Source: DASWZN01 sp963841635 (lineage in GTDB: Bacteria > Acidobacteriota > Terriglobia > Bryobacterales > Bryobacteraceae). Taken from it: 64,000 bases of DNA. The stretch covers positions 1,922,001-1,986,000 of the forward strand of contig CAWJDO010000002.1 in NCBI GenBank assembly GCA_963841635.1. Reading direction: 5' to 3'. The first letter of the stretch is position 1. Each line of letters begins with the position of its first letter. Under the pieces are notes generated by a model. It had not been told where the DNA came from and searched no databases. It saw nothing but the letters and a program-made list of their open reading frames with translations. The position numbers and the translations under genes are program-made. This document shows positions 17,176 through 25,869 of this stretch, one piece after another.

Positions 17176-17896
17176 CTACACCCTGACCACGGATCCGCGC
17201 CAGCCGCCGTTCTCGCGAGTCGCGACAACCAGGGCCTGCTCCGTCCCCTCGGCTGCTGCCACACGCCGCCCGCCCGCGCACCAGACCGCACTCTTGCCGG
17301 CCGCGTACCAACCACCGGTCTGGCCCGCATAATTCGCCATCAGGCACGTCATGCCGTGCTCGGCGGCGTAGCGTTCGAACAACGCGGCGTCCGCCTCCGG
17401 CCGCGTAGACGCTTGCTCCCCGGGAGGCGGCGTTCGCCGCGTGCTTGGGATGGTTTGCGTCCGCGCAGATTGCCAGGGCCACGGTCTCACCGCCAACCTG
17501 AAGCAGTTCGCCGCCCGTTCCCGGCTCGAAGAAGACCTCTTCGCCCGGGTGGAGATGCTGCTTGGAGTACGTCGAAACGCTGCCATCCGGAAGGAACGCG
17601 AGAGCGGCCAGGCGGCACCGTCCATTGGTGGAGGTCATGGGAACGCCGGCAACCACGGCCATGCCCAACCGGACCGACAGGCTGCGAAGCGGATCGAGGC
17701 GGGCGTCGTCCGGGGCCAGGGTTCTGGCTCGCGCGATGGCAGGTTCATATCCGGTGAGCGACAGCTCGGGAAACACCAGGAACTGGACGCCTAGATCGCC
17801 GGCCGCCGCCATCACTCGCGCGTGTTGTGCAACGTTGGCGGCAATGTCGCCCCCGACCGAGTTCGTCTGGGCGGCGGCGATGGTCAGGTTTGGCAT
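17176..17896 (-). pseudogene. Nitrilase-superfamily (carbon-nitrogen hydrolase) homologue, frameshifted
   Basis: Starts MPNLTIAAAQTNSVGGDIAANV. The catalytic elements are in order: glutamate in FPELSLTGYEP, lysine in YSKQHLHPGEE, cysteine in AICADANHPKHA. After ASVYAAG the frame breaks at about 17400, and the rest (EADAALFERYAAEHGMTCLMANYAGQTGG...) continues in another frame to a stop at 17176. About ten residues usually found at this point also seem absent, so a small deletion of a length not divisible by three is likely. The enzyme may be inactive, or this is an assembly error. The substrate is unknown. Confidence 0.75.
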
Positions 17897-17945
17897 ATGG
17901 CATCAGGACGCGGATGTCCGATTCCGGGTTCCAGGCATTTGGTTG

Positions 17946-18234
17946 CCGGGCTTCGCGCAGCGGACAGGCAGCCACGCGGCCAGCTTCCCGGCCAGCGAGC
18001 GCAAATGCCCGGTCTGGTTTGAGTATCCCTGGGCCGAGGAAGACCGTGTCACGATCAAGGTTCCCAAAGGATTCGACCTGGAAAGCGCGGAATCGCAGAC
18101 CTCGTTCGGACTCGGCGCGGTCGGAGAATAGCGGGTCTCCGCCAGGGCGGGCGCCGGGAGGTTGCCAGCGGGAACACAACGGAGCCGCCGCGCCCGAATA
18201 CCAGCTTGGGCTGGTAGACCAGGCGGGCAAATAA
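17946..18234 (+). pseudogene. Remnant of a DUF3857 gene 3' end with an internal inversion
   Basis: The forward strand encodes PGFAQRTG, FPASERKCPVWFEYPWAEED, VTIKVPKGFDLESAE and FGLGAVGE, closely matching the C-terminal part of the gene at 18304-20310 (PGYAQRTG, FPASERRYPVWFDYPWAEED and so on). About 33 bp are missing after AQRTG. From about 18157 to 18225 the match (YQPKLVFGRGGSVVFP, compare YHRKLIFGRGGALVFP) is on the opposite strand. The last bases return to the forward strand and end GGC AAA TAA, equivalent to the GK-stop of the intact gene. A copy that was deleted and partly inverted explains this best. Confidence 0.7.
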
Positions 18235-18313
18235 CACGGATTGCGGGCGAAGCGCATGCGTTTCTCTTTGAACTGCGGGCCGTTCTGAAATATACTCGCA
18301 AGGATGGCCTGCC
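18223..18313 (+). promoter_or_regulatory. Duplicated 91-bp leader and promoter, copy 1
   Basis: This is nearly identical to 20299-20389. It holds a good sigma-70 promoter: TTGAAC (18268-18273), 17-bp spacer, TATACT (18291-18296). The ATG at 18304 is 7 bp after the -10 box, so transcription would begin at or next to the start codon. The AAGG before the ATG could act only on longer transcripts. Confidence 0.7.
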
Positions 18314-20310
18314 AACTTGCCCGCATTGCCTCGATTGCTGTGTTGCTGGGAGGCTGCGCTGCCGCCAGCACCCAGATCAACGTCGTCGCCATTACGCAAT
18401 GGCTGCCGGTGACGGACGAGGAACGTAATCTCAAGGCGCCCAAGATCGATCCCGATGCCGGTGCTGAGGCGCTGTTCTGGAGGGTCCACGTTGTCGATGA
18501 CGTGAAGGGCCAGGACGTCCAGACGGTTCTCTATCACTACATTCGCATCAAGGTTTTCAGCCAGCGCGGCTGCGAAGAACAGGGCACTCAGGATATCAGG
18601 TACTTCGGGAAACACACGATCGCGGAGATCGCCGGAAGGACCATCAAGCCCGACGGCACGATCGTGGAATTGAAGAAAGACGCGGTCTTCAAGCGGGACC
18701 TGGTCAAGGTGGGCGGCATCAAGGTAAAGGCGGTGTCCTTTGCCATGCCCGCGGTCGAACCCGGCGTGATCCTCGAATACCGCTGGCGCGAGACGCGGGA
18801 TGACGAACTCGCCAACTACGTGCGGATGCCGTTTCAGCGCGACATCCCGGTGCACGAAATCAAGTATTTCATCAGGCCGCTTTCGCTGGATTACGTCTCG
18901 CTCCCGCCCATGAAGCGGGTGTCCTTCGGGGCGCAGCCAGGTCCCATAGTCCCGGAGAAGGATGGCTTCTACAGCACGTCCCTGAAGGATGTGCCGGCCT
19001 TTAAGGAAGAGCCGCTGATGCCGTCGGAGTGGGTGGTCCGCAACTGGAGCCTGTTGTACTACGGAGACGACATCAAGGCCAGCCCGGAAAAGTTCTGGGC
19101 AGGCGAAGGCAAGAAGTTCTATTCCCTGAACGAGCAATATTTGAAGGCGAGTGCCGAAGTGAGGGACGCGTCGAACGAGGCCGTTGCGGGGGCCAAGAAC
19201 CAGGAAGAGAAGCTGACCGGGCTGCTCCAGTACTGCCGCGGCAAGATCAAGCTCAAAGACGATGAAGGCGTGACCGAGCAGCAGCGGGCCAAGGCCAAGG
19301 AGAACAACAAGCCCGCGGACACCTTGAAGCGCGGCATCGGTTCGGGATTCGACGTGAACATGCTGTTTGCCGCGATGGCCCGGGCACAGGGCTTCGACGT
19401 TCGGGTAGCGAGGCTGGGCGATCGCGGCGATTTCCCCTTCGATCGCACTTTCCTCAATGCCTACTTTCTGGGGACCCTGGATATCGCCGTGAAGGTGGGC
19501 AACCAGTGGCGGTTCTACGATGCCGCTGCCAAGTGGCTCCCGATGGGGATGCTGCGATGGCAGGAGGAAGGTTCGGATGCGCTGGTGACCGATTCGAAAG
19601 AGCCGGCGTTCGTGCAGGCGCCGGTTTCCGATCCGCAGAAATCGCTTCGCTCGCGGACGGGCGTTTTTGAAGTTGACGAGGAGGGCACGATCGAGGGTCA
19701 GGTGCATCTCGCCTACACCGGCCACGCGGCGGCTGGCCGCAGGGAGGAGCTCGCGCGGGAATCGCCGGCGCAGCAGGAAGACGATGTCCGCGAGATGGTG
19801 CGGGGGCAGATGAGCAACGCCGAGGTGTCCGACGTGAAGGTCGAGAACGTCCTGGACCCGGAGAAGCCGCTGACGTACTCCTACCGCGTGAAGGCGCCGG
19901 GCTACGCGCAGCGGACCGGCAAGCGGATGTTCGTGCAGCTGGCCTACTTCCAACACGGCCTGGCGGCCAGGTTCCCGGCCAGCGAGCGCAGATACCCGGT
20001 CTGGTTCGACTATCCCTGGGCCGAGGAGGACGACGTCACCATCAAGATTCCCAAGGGCTTCACGCTGGAAAACGCGGAGGCGCCGGCTTCGTTCGGACTG
20101 GGCGCCGTCGGGGAGTATCGGGTTTCCGCCAAGGCGGGCAACGGAGTACTCCTATACCACCGCAAGCTGATATTCGGGCGCGGGGGCGCGCTGGTGTTCC
20201 CGGCTACGAGCTACCCGGCGCTCAAGAAGGCCTTCGACGCGATTCACGAGGAGGATGCGCACACGATCACGCTGCGCCAGCAGGCGAGCGGCGCGCCGGC
20301 GGGCAAATAG
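18304..20310 (+). CDS. DUF3857 protein with transglutaminase-like fold lacking the catalytic cysteine; probable lipoprotein
   Basis: 668 aa. N-terminal signal with lipobox-like LLGGC at about residues 14-18, suggesting lipid anchoring. A DUF3857 domain (about 60-260; HYIRIKVFSQRG, IAEIAGRTIKPDGTIVEL) precedes a transglutaminase-like region. There, where the second gene has YGDCKDKA, this one has GSGFDVNMLFAAMARAQG, so the active-site cysteine is missing. The family is periplasmic or surface-exposed with poorly known roles. The C-terminal FPASERRYPVWFDYPWAEEDD segment is repeated in the remnant upstream. Confidence 0.82.
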   Translation: MACQLARIASIAVLLGGCAAASTQINVVAITQWLPVTDEERNLKAPKIDPDAGAEALFWRVHVVDDVKGQDVQTVLYHYIRIKVFSQRGCEEQGTQDIRYFGKHTIAEIAGRTIKPDGTIVELKKDAVFKRDLVKVGGIKVKAVSFAMPAVEPGVILEYRWRETRDDELANYVRMPFQRDIPVHEIKYFIRPLSLDYVSLPPMKRVSFGAQPGPIVPEKDGFYSTSLKDVPAFKEEPLMPSEWVVRNWSLLYYGDDIKASPEKFWAGEGKKFYSLNEQYLKASAEVRDASNEAVAGAKNQEEKLTGLLQYCRGKIKLKDDEGVTEQQRAKAKENNKPADTLKRGIGSGFDVNMLFAAMARAQGFDVRVARLGDRGDFPFDRTFLNAYFLGTLDIAVKVGNQWRFYDAAAKWLPMGMLRWQEEGSDALVTDSKEPAFVQAPVSDPQKSLRSRTGVFEVDEEGTIEGQVHLAYTGHAAAGRREELARESPAQQEDDVREMVRGQMSNAEVSDVKVENVLDPEKPLTYSYRVKAPGYAQRTGKRMFVQLAYFQHGLAARFPASERRYPVWFDYPWAEEDDVTIKIPKGFTLENAEAPASFGLGAVGEYRVSAKAGNGVLLYHRKLIFGRGGALVFPATSYPALKKAFDAIHEEDAHTITLRQQASGAPAGK

Positions 20311-20389
20311 GCCGGATTACGGGGGAAGGGTATCCGTTTCTCTTTGAACTGCGGGCCGTTCTGAAATATACTCGCAAGGATGGCTTGCC
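20299..20389 (+). promoter_or_regulatory. Duplicated 91-bp leader and promoter, copy 2
   Basis: TTGAAC (20344-20349), 17-bp spacer and TATACT (20367-20372) are the same as in copy 1, as is the ATG 7 bp later (20380). The repeat unit starts inside the last codons of the upstream gene and ends just after the ATG. This is what tandem duplication of a [gene end + leader] unit would leave. Confidence 0.7.
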
Positions 20390-22395
20390 GACATAGCCCT
20401 GCGGCAGCAGGCGGACGGGGCGGGAGCGAACCAATGAGACGCGCGACTTTGTTGTTCCTCGGGGTTGGGCTGGCTGCCGGCGTGGCGCCGGCCGGTGACG
20501 ACGTTCCGCAGTGGCTGCGGGACGCGGCGGCGGCGCCGCAGGCAACGTATGACCGCAAGGTTCCGGCGGTGGTGCTGCTCCAGGAGGAGCAGCTCACGGT
20601 AGATCCAAGCGGGAAGACCGAGACCGTAAAGCGGGGCGCCGTCCGGATCCTGAACCGCGACGGTCGCGAAGACGCGGCGGCCAGCATGATTTACTACACT
20701 TCGACCGACAAGATCAAAGACTTCCACGGTTGGATTCTGCCCGCGAGCGGCACGCCGATTCGGTACAAGAAGGACCGGCTCATCGATGCGGCGGCCGCTG
20801 CCAACGATGTTTACAACGAAGTACGGCTGCGGTACTTCGCCGCTGGCAACGATGCGCAGGATGGCAGCGTCTTCGGATACGAGATGTCGATGGAAAGCAA
20901 GACCGTTTTTACTCAATTCCCTTACGTTTTTCAGGAAGGCCTGCCGGTGGTGGTCTCGCGCCTCTCGCTGACGTTGCCCGCGGGCTGGGAAGTCCGGAGT
21001 GTCACTTACAACCATGCGCCGGTCGCTCCCCAGGCCGCGGGGTCCACCTACACCTGGGAATTGCGCGATCTTCCGTTTGTCGAGACGGAGCCGCACTCTC
21101 CGCAGCTCGCGGCGGTTCTGCCACGTTTGGCGATCAGCTACCTGCCGCCCGAAGGCAACTCAGCCGGCCTTCGCGCCATGACGGACTGGACCGCGGTGTC
21201 GCGATGGATGGCGGATCTCGAGGACCCGCAGACCGACGCCGGCGGTGCCATCGACGAACGCGCCCGTGCGCTCACAGCGGGTGCGACGTCGGATCTGGCG
21301 AAGATCCAGGCCATCGCGCGCTTCGTTCAGGGCATCAACTACGTCGCGATCCAGACCGGGCAGGGGCGCGGAGGCGGCTACAAACCGCACCTTGCGTCGC
21401 TGGTTCTCGAAAAACAGTACGGCGACTGCAAGGACAAGGCGAATCTGATGCGCGCGTTGCTCAGGGCCGCCGGCATTCCGTCGTACATGGTGTCGATTTA
21501 TTCCGGAGATCGTTCGCACGTCCATCCGGACTGGCCGTCGCCGAGGCAGTTCAACCACGCCATCATCGCGGTGAAGATTCCGGATTCGATCCAGTTGGGA
21601 CCGGTGGTGAGCCATCCGCAACTGGGGCGGTTGCTCATATTTGATCCGACGGATCCTTATACCCCGCTGGGCGGCCTGCCCGAGGACGAGCAGGGCAGTT
21701 ATGCTCTCATCTCTGCCGCCGACCGCGGCGCGCTTCTCCAAATGCCGCTGCTACCCGCGTCGGCGAACCGTATCGAATCCGTTGTTGACGCCAAGGTGTC
21801 GCCGCAGGGTGCGCTCGAGGCTGCGCGCGATGTCGCATATTTCGGCCAAAGAGCTTCCGACTGGCGGGCGAATTTCGAGCGGACTTCCGCATCGGAGATA
21901 CGGACGCATATGGAGCGCAGTCTGGCCCGGGCCGTCGGGAGCGTCAAGCTGGGCGCATTCACGCACAAAGACGCCCGCGACGAGGGACGCCTCGAGACGC
22001 ACGCCGAGTACGCCGCGGACCAGTTCGGCCAGTCCATGCAGGGGCGGTTGCTGCTGGTGAAACCGGGAGTTCTCGGCATCGGCAGCGGCTATTCTCTTCC
22101 CGCCAAGGAGCGCAAGCTGCCGATTGTGCTGCGCGCGGCCGAATGGCACTCCACGGTGCACCTGCGTGTGCCCGACGGCTTCAAGATTGACGAGGTGCCC
22201 GACCCGGTCTCGCTCAGCGGCGCCTACGGCAAGTACCAGGCGACCTGGACCCCCAGCGGGAACGAAGTTTTGTTTCGCCAATCGCTCGAAGTAAACGACA
22301 TAACCGCGCCGGCGGTGGAGTACAAGGCGGTGCGCGATTTCTTCGACCGCGTGTACGGAGCGGAATCGGCCCCCGTCGTGCTCATGCGGCAATAG
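20380..22395 (+). CDS. DUF3857 and transglutaminase-like domain protein, secreted
   Basis: 671 aa from the ATG at 20380, or 653 aa from the ATG at 20434, which opens directly into a signal peptide (MRRATLLFLGVGLAAGVAPAG). The duplicated promoter favours 20380 if leaderless; the signal peptide favours 20434. DUF3857 (AVRILNRDGREDAAASMIYY, IKDFHGWILPASG) is followed by a transglutaminase core with a complete triad: cysteine in YGDCKDKA, histidine in FNHAIIAVK, aspartate in FDPTDPY. It may act on periplasmic or surface proteins; substrates are unknown. Confidence 0.85.
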   Translation: MACRHSPAAAGGRGGSEPMRRATLLFLGVGLAAGVAPAGDDVPQWLRDAAAAPQATYDRKVPAVVLLQEEQLTVDPSGKTETVKRGAVRILNRDGREDAAASMIYYTSTDKIKDFHGWILPASGTPIRYKKDRLIDAAAAANDVYNEVRLRYFAAGNDAQDGSVFGYEMSMESKTVFTQFPYVFQEGLPVVVSRLSLTLPAGWEVRSVTYNHAPVAPQAAGSTYTWELRDLPFVETEPHSPQLAAVLPRLAISYLPPEGNSAGLRAMTDWTAVSRWMADLEDPQTDAGGAIDERARALTAGATSDLAKIQAIARFVQGINYVAIQTGQGRGGGYKPHLASLVLEKQYGDCKDKANLMRALLRAAGIPSYMVSIYSGDRSHVHPDWPSPRQFNHAIIAVKIPDSIQLGPVVSHPQLGRLLIFDPTDPYTPLGGLPEDEQGSYALISAADRGALLQMPLLPASANRIESVVDAKVSPQGALEAARDVAYFGQRASDWRANFERTSASEIRTHMERSLARAVGSVKLGAFTHKDARDEGRLETHAEYAADQFGQSMQGRLLLVKPGVLGIGSGYSLPAKERKLPIVLRAAEWHSTVHLRVPDGFKIDEVPDPVSLSGAYGKYQATWTPSGNEVLFRQSLEVNDITAPAVEYKAVRDFFDRVYGAESAPVVLMRQ

Positions 22396-22449
22396 CGTCA
22401 GCGTTTTGCGCCCGGGAACCAACGGACCCAAAATGCAGTCTATATATAT

Positions 22450-22881
22450 ATGCGCTATTGGGGTTGGCTGGCAGCTAAACTGGGCGTGTCCGGTTTGCTC
22501 CTTGGTGCTATCTGGTTTGGTGTCACGCTGTTGCTGCCGCGTCCGCACCTGTTCCGCGGGCAGTTTCTCGGTTTCGATCTGCCTTGGACCCTCGCGGCGG
22601 GCTTCGTCTTTCTGATCTCCTGCGGTCTGGTTTACCTCGCGATTTTGGACCAGCGCTATCGTTGCCGCGTGTGCGCGCGGCGGCTTCGGATGCCGGTCAC
22701 ATCCGGCTCGTGGGGCCAGATGCTGCAACTGGGCCGGCCGCACCTGGAATACATCTGCCCTTACGGGCACGGGACGCTGAAGGTCGCCGAACTCCAGATC
22801 TCCGGCCTGGAGCCAGCGGAGTGGACCGAGAACGGAGACATGTGGGAAGAGCTGCTGGCGGCGGACAAAGAAGAGAAATGA
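22450..22881 (+). CDS. Membrane protein with zinc-ribbon-like cysteines
   Basis: 143 aa. Two hydrophobic helices (about residues 8-28 and 45-66) are followed by a soluble part with CRVC...YICPYGHG, a CxxC...C pattern that could bind zinc. Function is not recognised. A run of alternating T/A directly precedes the ATG and may contain its -10 element. Confidence 0.65.
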   Translation: MRYWGWLAAKLGVSGLLLGAIWFGVTLLLPRPHLFRGQFLGFDLPWTLAAGFVFLISCGLVYLAILDQRYRCRVCARRLRMPVTSGSWGQMLQLGRPHLEYICPYGHGTLKVAELQISGLEPAEWTENGDMWEELLAADKEEK

Positions 22882-22890
22882 AGGAAGGTG

Positions 22891-23016
22891 GCTCGTTGCC
22901 CATTGCTCGTTGCCCGTTGGATCGGCCGGCGGGGTTCGAGCGCCACGCGATCGGGATTCATTGCGGTGCGAAGCGGGGAATGCTCCGAATGGATCAACGG
23001 GCCACGAGCAACGAGC
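22891..23016. repeat. Inverted repeat of GCTCGTTGCCCGTTG type
   Basis: The left arm (22891-22923) holds two GCTCGTTGCCC-like units then CGTTGGATC. The right arm (22992-23016) is GATCAACGGGCCACGAGC followed by AACGAGC, the inverse with about two mismatches in 20. The loop is about 68 bp. It fills most of the gap before the penicillin-binding protein gene and is built like the outer arms of the 16.7-17.2 kb foldback. Confidence 0.6.
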
Positions 23017-23061
23017 CGCGAGCGGCGGGCGTCAGCGCGCCCATGAGACAATAGTCTCCGG

Positions 23062-25608
23062 GTGCCAGTTCGGATACAGATCCCGCGAAGAGCCCGTTGG
23101 GCTCACATGCTGGTCAGCCCGGCGGGGCGAATTGCCATTGGCGTCTGCGCCGGCCTCGCGCTGGTCCTGCTGATTTCGTTCACCTTCTATTACGTCCGCT
23201 ATTCGCGCCTGATCGATCGCAAGCTGCGGCAAGGTCCTTTCCAGGCCACTTCCATGGTGTTCGCCTCGCCGCGGGTGGTCTCGATGGGGGACGAAATCAG
23301 TCCGCAGGAAATCATCACACAGCTCCACCGCAGCGACTACGGGGAAACCAGCGGCAACCGGATGGGCTGGTATCACCGGCGCGCGGACGGAGGCATCGAG
23401 ATCTTCCCCGGGCCGGATTCGTATTTTGACGACGAGGCTGGGGTCATCAAGTTCTCGGGCGGTCACGTCTCCCAGATCATCTCCCTGCGGGACAATACCG
23501 AGCGCGTCCAGTACCTGCTCGAGCCGGAGCTGATCACCAATCTCTCTGATCGGAACCGGGAGAAGCGGCGGCTGGTGAAGTTCGCCGACATCCCCGAAGT
23601 GCTGGTCCACGCAGTGGTCTCGGCGGAGGACAAGCGCTTCTTCCTGCATAGCGGCTTCGATCCGCTGCGCGTCCTCAAGGCCGCATACGTGGACCTGCGG
23701 GAAGGGCGCGTGGCCGAAGGCGCCTCCACCCTGAGCATGCAGTTGGCGCGCATGTTCTGGCTCAACCAGGAGAAGACCGTCAGCCGCAAGGCCGCCGAAG
23801 TCATGATCACCCTGCAACTCGAACAGAAGCTCTCCAAGCAGGAAATCTTCGAGTTCTACGCCAACCAGGTTCCGCTGGGACGCCGCGGCAGCTTCGCGAT
23901 CCACGGCTTCGGCGAGGCGGCGCGGGCTTACTTCGGCAAGGACATCAGCCAGTTGACGCTGGCCGAGGCGGCGACACTGGCCGGGCTGATCCAGCAGCCC
24001 AGCTTCCGCAACCCGTATCGCCATCCGGACCGTGCACGGGAGCGCCGGAACGTCGTGCTGCTCCTGATGCGCGACAACGGCTATATCACCGAAGCCGAGT
24101 ACCAGACTGCCAGCGCGGAGCCGCTCAAGCTGACGCCGGCCGAGATGGAATCCACCGAGGCGCCGTACTTCGTCGATCTGGTCAACGACGAGTTGCAGAG
24201 CGAGTTCGGCGACTACGATTTCACGAACAGCACCTACCGCGTGTACACCACCCTGGATCTCAACCTGCAACGCGCCGCGGCGGATGCGGTGCGCATCGGG
24301 ATGCAGGAAGTGGATCAGCGCCTGAGCCACCACCGCTGGCCGAAGGGTCAGAAGCCGCCCCAGGCGCAGTGCGCCATGGTGGTGCTCGATCCCGAGACCG
24401 GCGCCGTCAAGGCCCTGGTCGGCGGCCGCGACTATGGCGCCAGCCAGTTGAACCGCGCGCTGGCCAAACGCCAGCCTGGCTCGTCGTTCAAGCCTTTCGT
24501 CTATGCCGCGGCGTTGAGCACGGCGCTGTCGGGAGGTTCGCAGGTCATCACGCCGGTGACCAGGCTGCTCGACGAACCGACCACTTTCTGGTTCGACAAC
24601 AAGGCCTACTCGCCGGAGAACTTCGAGCAGAAATATTACGGCGAGGTGACGCTGCGAACGGCGCTCGCGAAATCGCTCAACGTGCCGGCCGTCAAGCTGG
24701 CCGAAATGATCGGATTCGACTCGGTGGAGGCGCTGGCGAAAAAAGCCGGCATGAACATCAACATTCAGGCCACGCCGGCGATCGCGCTGGGCGCTTACGA
24801 GGTGACTCCCATCGAGGTGGCCGGCGCGTACACCATTTTTGTGGATCAGGGCAACTATGTGAAGCCGAACTGGGTGAGCCTGATCCGCGACCGCCAGGGG
24901 AACGTGCTCTTCTCGGCCACCCCGGACAAGCGCGAGGTGCTCGATCCCCGCGTTGCATACATGATGGAGAGCCTGATGCAAGAGGTGCTGCGCAGCGGCA
25001 CCGGCGCCGCGGTCCGTGCGCGCGGCTTCACCCTGCCCGCCGCGGGAAAGACCGGGACTTCGCATGACGGCTGGTTCGCCGGCTTCACGTCGCGACTGAT
25101 CTGCGTGGTATGGGTCGGGTTCGACGATAACCAACAGCTCAATCTGGAGGGCGCGCACTCGGCGCTGCCAGTCTGGGTGGAGTTCATGAAGCGCGCCCAC
25201 CAGTACCGCGAGTACCGCAACGTCCATGACTTCCAGGCGCCCGACGGCATCGTAACCGTCGAGGTGGATTCGGAGACGGGACAACTGGCCACGCCCTCCT
25301 GTCCTTCCCCGGTTGCGGAGGTCTTTCTGTCGGGCACCCAGCCTGTGGAGAGCTGCCAGCTGCACGGCGGGGCCGGCGGCACCAGGGTGGCCTCCTGGGA
25401 GACGGCTCCGCCACCCTCGGCTACGGCGGCGGCCGGCAACGGAACGAGCGGTCCGCCGGCGGGGATGGCGGTAAAGCCTCCTCCCGGCTCGCGCGCCAAG
25501 GCCCTTCCGTCTCCGCCGGCCCAGGCCTCCGCGGCGCAACCGGAGGCCAAGAAGCCGGAGCAGAAAAAGGGCTTATTCCGGCGGATCCTGGGAGCATTCG
25601 GCAAGTAG
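23062..25608 (+). CDS. mrcB: Class A penicillin-binding protein (PBP1b-like)
   Basis: 848 aa, bifunctional peptidoglycan synthase. A membrane helix lies at about residues 26-48, followed by a UB2H-like region. The glycosyltransferase domain has EDKRFFLHSGFDPLRVLKA and GASTLSMQLARMF. The transpeptidase domain has SSFK (about 473-476), SLN (about 538) and KTGTS (about 663). A proline/alanine-rich tail ends in basic residues. It polymerises and cross-links the wall from lipid II in the periplasm. The start is GTG at 23062; an ATG at 23107 would remove the cytoplasmic tail. Confidence 0.92.
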   Translation: MPVRIQIPRRARWAHMLVSPAGRIAIGVCAGLALVLLISFTFYYVRYSRLIDRKLRQGPFQATSMVFASPRVVSMGDEISPQEIITQLHRSDYGETSGNRMGWYHRRADGGIEIFPGPDSYFDDEAGVIKFSGGHVSQIISLRDNTERVQYLLEPELITNLSDRNREKRRLVKFADIPEVLVHAVVSAEDKRFFLHSGFDPLRVLKAAYVDLREGRVAEGASTLSMQLARMFWLNQEKTVSRKAAEVMITLQLEQKLSKQEIFEFYANQVPLGRRGSFAIHGFGEAARAYFGKDISQLTLAEAATLAGLIQQPSFRNPYRHPDRARERRNVVLLLMRDNGYITEAEYQTASAEPLKLTPAEMESTEAPYFVDLVNDELQSEFGDYDFTNSTYRVYTTLDLNLQRAAADAVRIGMQEVDQRLSHHRWPKGQKPPQAQCAMVVLDPETGAVKALVGGRDYGASQLNRALAKRQPGSSFKPFVYAAALSTALSGGSQVITPVTRLLDEPTTFWFDNKAYSPENFEQKYYGEVTLRTALAKSLNVPAVKLAEMIGFDSVEALAKKAGMNINIQATPAIALGAYEVTPIEVAGAYTIFVDQGNYVKPNWVSLIRDRQGNVLFSATPDKREVLDPRVAYMMESLMQEVLRSGTGAAVRARGFTLPAAGKTGTSHDGWFAGFTSRLICVVWVGFDDNQQLNLEGAHSALPVWVEFMKRAHQYREYRNVHDFQAPDGIVTVEVDSETGQLATPSCPSPVAEVFLSGTQPVESCQLHGGAGGTRVASWETAPPPSATAAAGNGTSGPPAGMAVKPPPGSRAKALPSPPAQASAAQPEAKKPEQKKGLFRRILGAFGK

Positions 25609-25640
25609 GACGAGCGCGCAGGACGTCCCACGTCTCAGCC

Positions 25641-25701
25641 ATCCGCTCCCTCGCGGTCGCAGCTCTGTACGAACAGCTCCCCGAACCGAGCCGCGACCGC
25701 C
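25641..25701. repeat. Dispersed repeat family B copy
   Basis: ATCCGCTCCCTCGCGGTCGC and, inverted, CCGAACCGAGCCGCGACCGC flank a short spacer, the same two half-motifs seen at 28453 and 54523-54735. The rest of the 25609-25869 gap holds no gene; an AGGAGG ribosome site for the next gene lies at about 25857-25863. Confidence 0.6.
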
Positions 25702-25869
25702 AGGAAGCGGAGGCTAGTGCCAACACCCCCAAATATCCGGCCCAACTTTTTGCCGTTCCGCGCGGGGCGACCTGTGCTTAAATGTCTGTAGGTTGTACCC
25801 GCGAACGGGCTGCTTGCGTCATACGTGTCGGTTACCGACTTTAATGCTGCAAGTAGCAGGAGGTAAGTT

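Noticed and set aside
18055..19956. A 633-residue minus-strand frame opposite the first DUF3857 gene
   Set aside because: Only its last ~20 coding residues are meaningful, and these come from the inverted piece of the remnant; the rest is antisense shadow.
22436..22452. Alternating TATATATAT run as an unusual Z-DNA or phase-variation tract
   Set aside because: Only about ten bases long; more simply an AT-rich -10 region directly before the start codon.
23032..25539. An 835-residue minus-strand frame opposite the penicillin-binding protein
   Set aside because: Same shadow effect; the plus-strand protein has all catalytic motifs.
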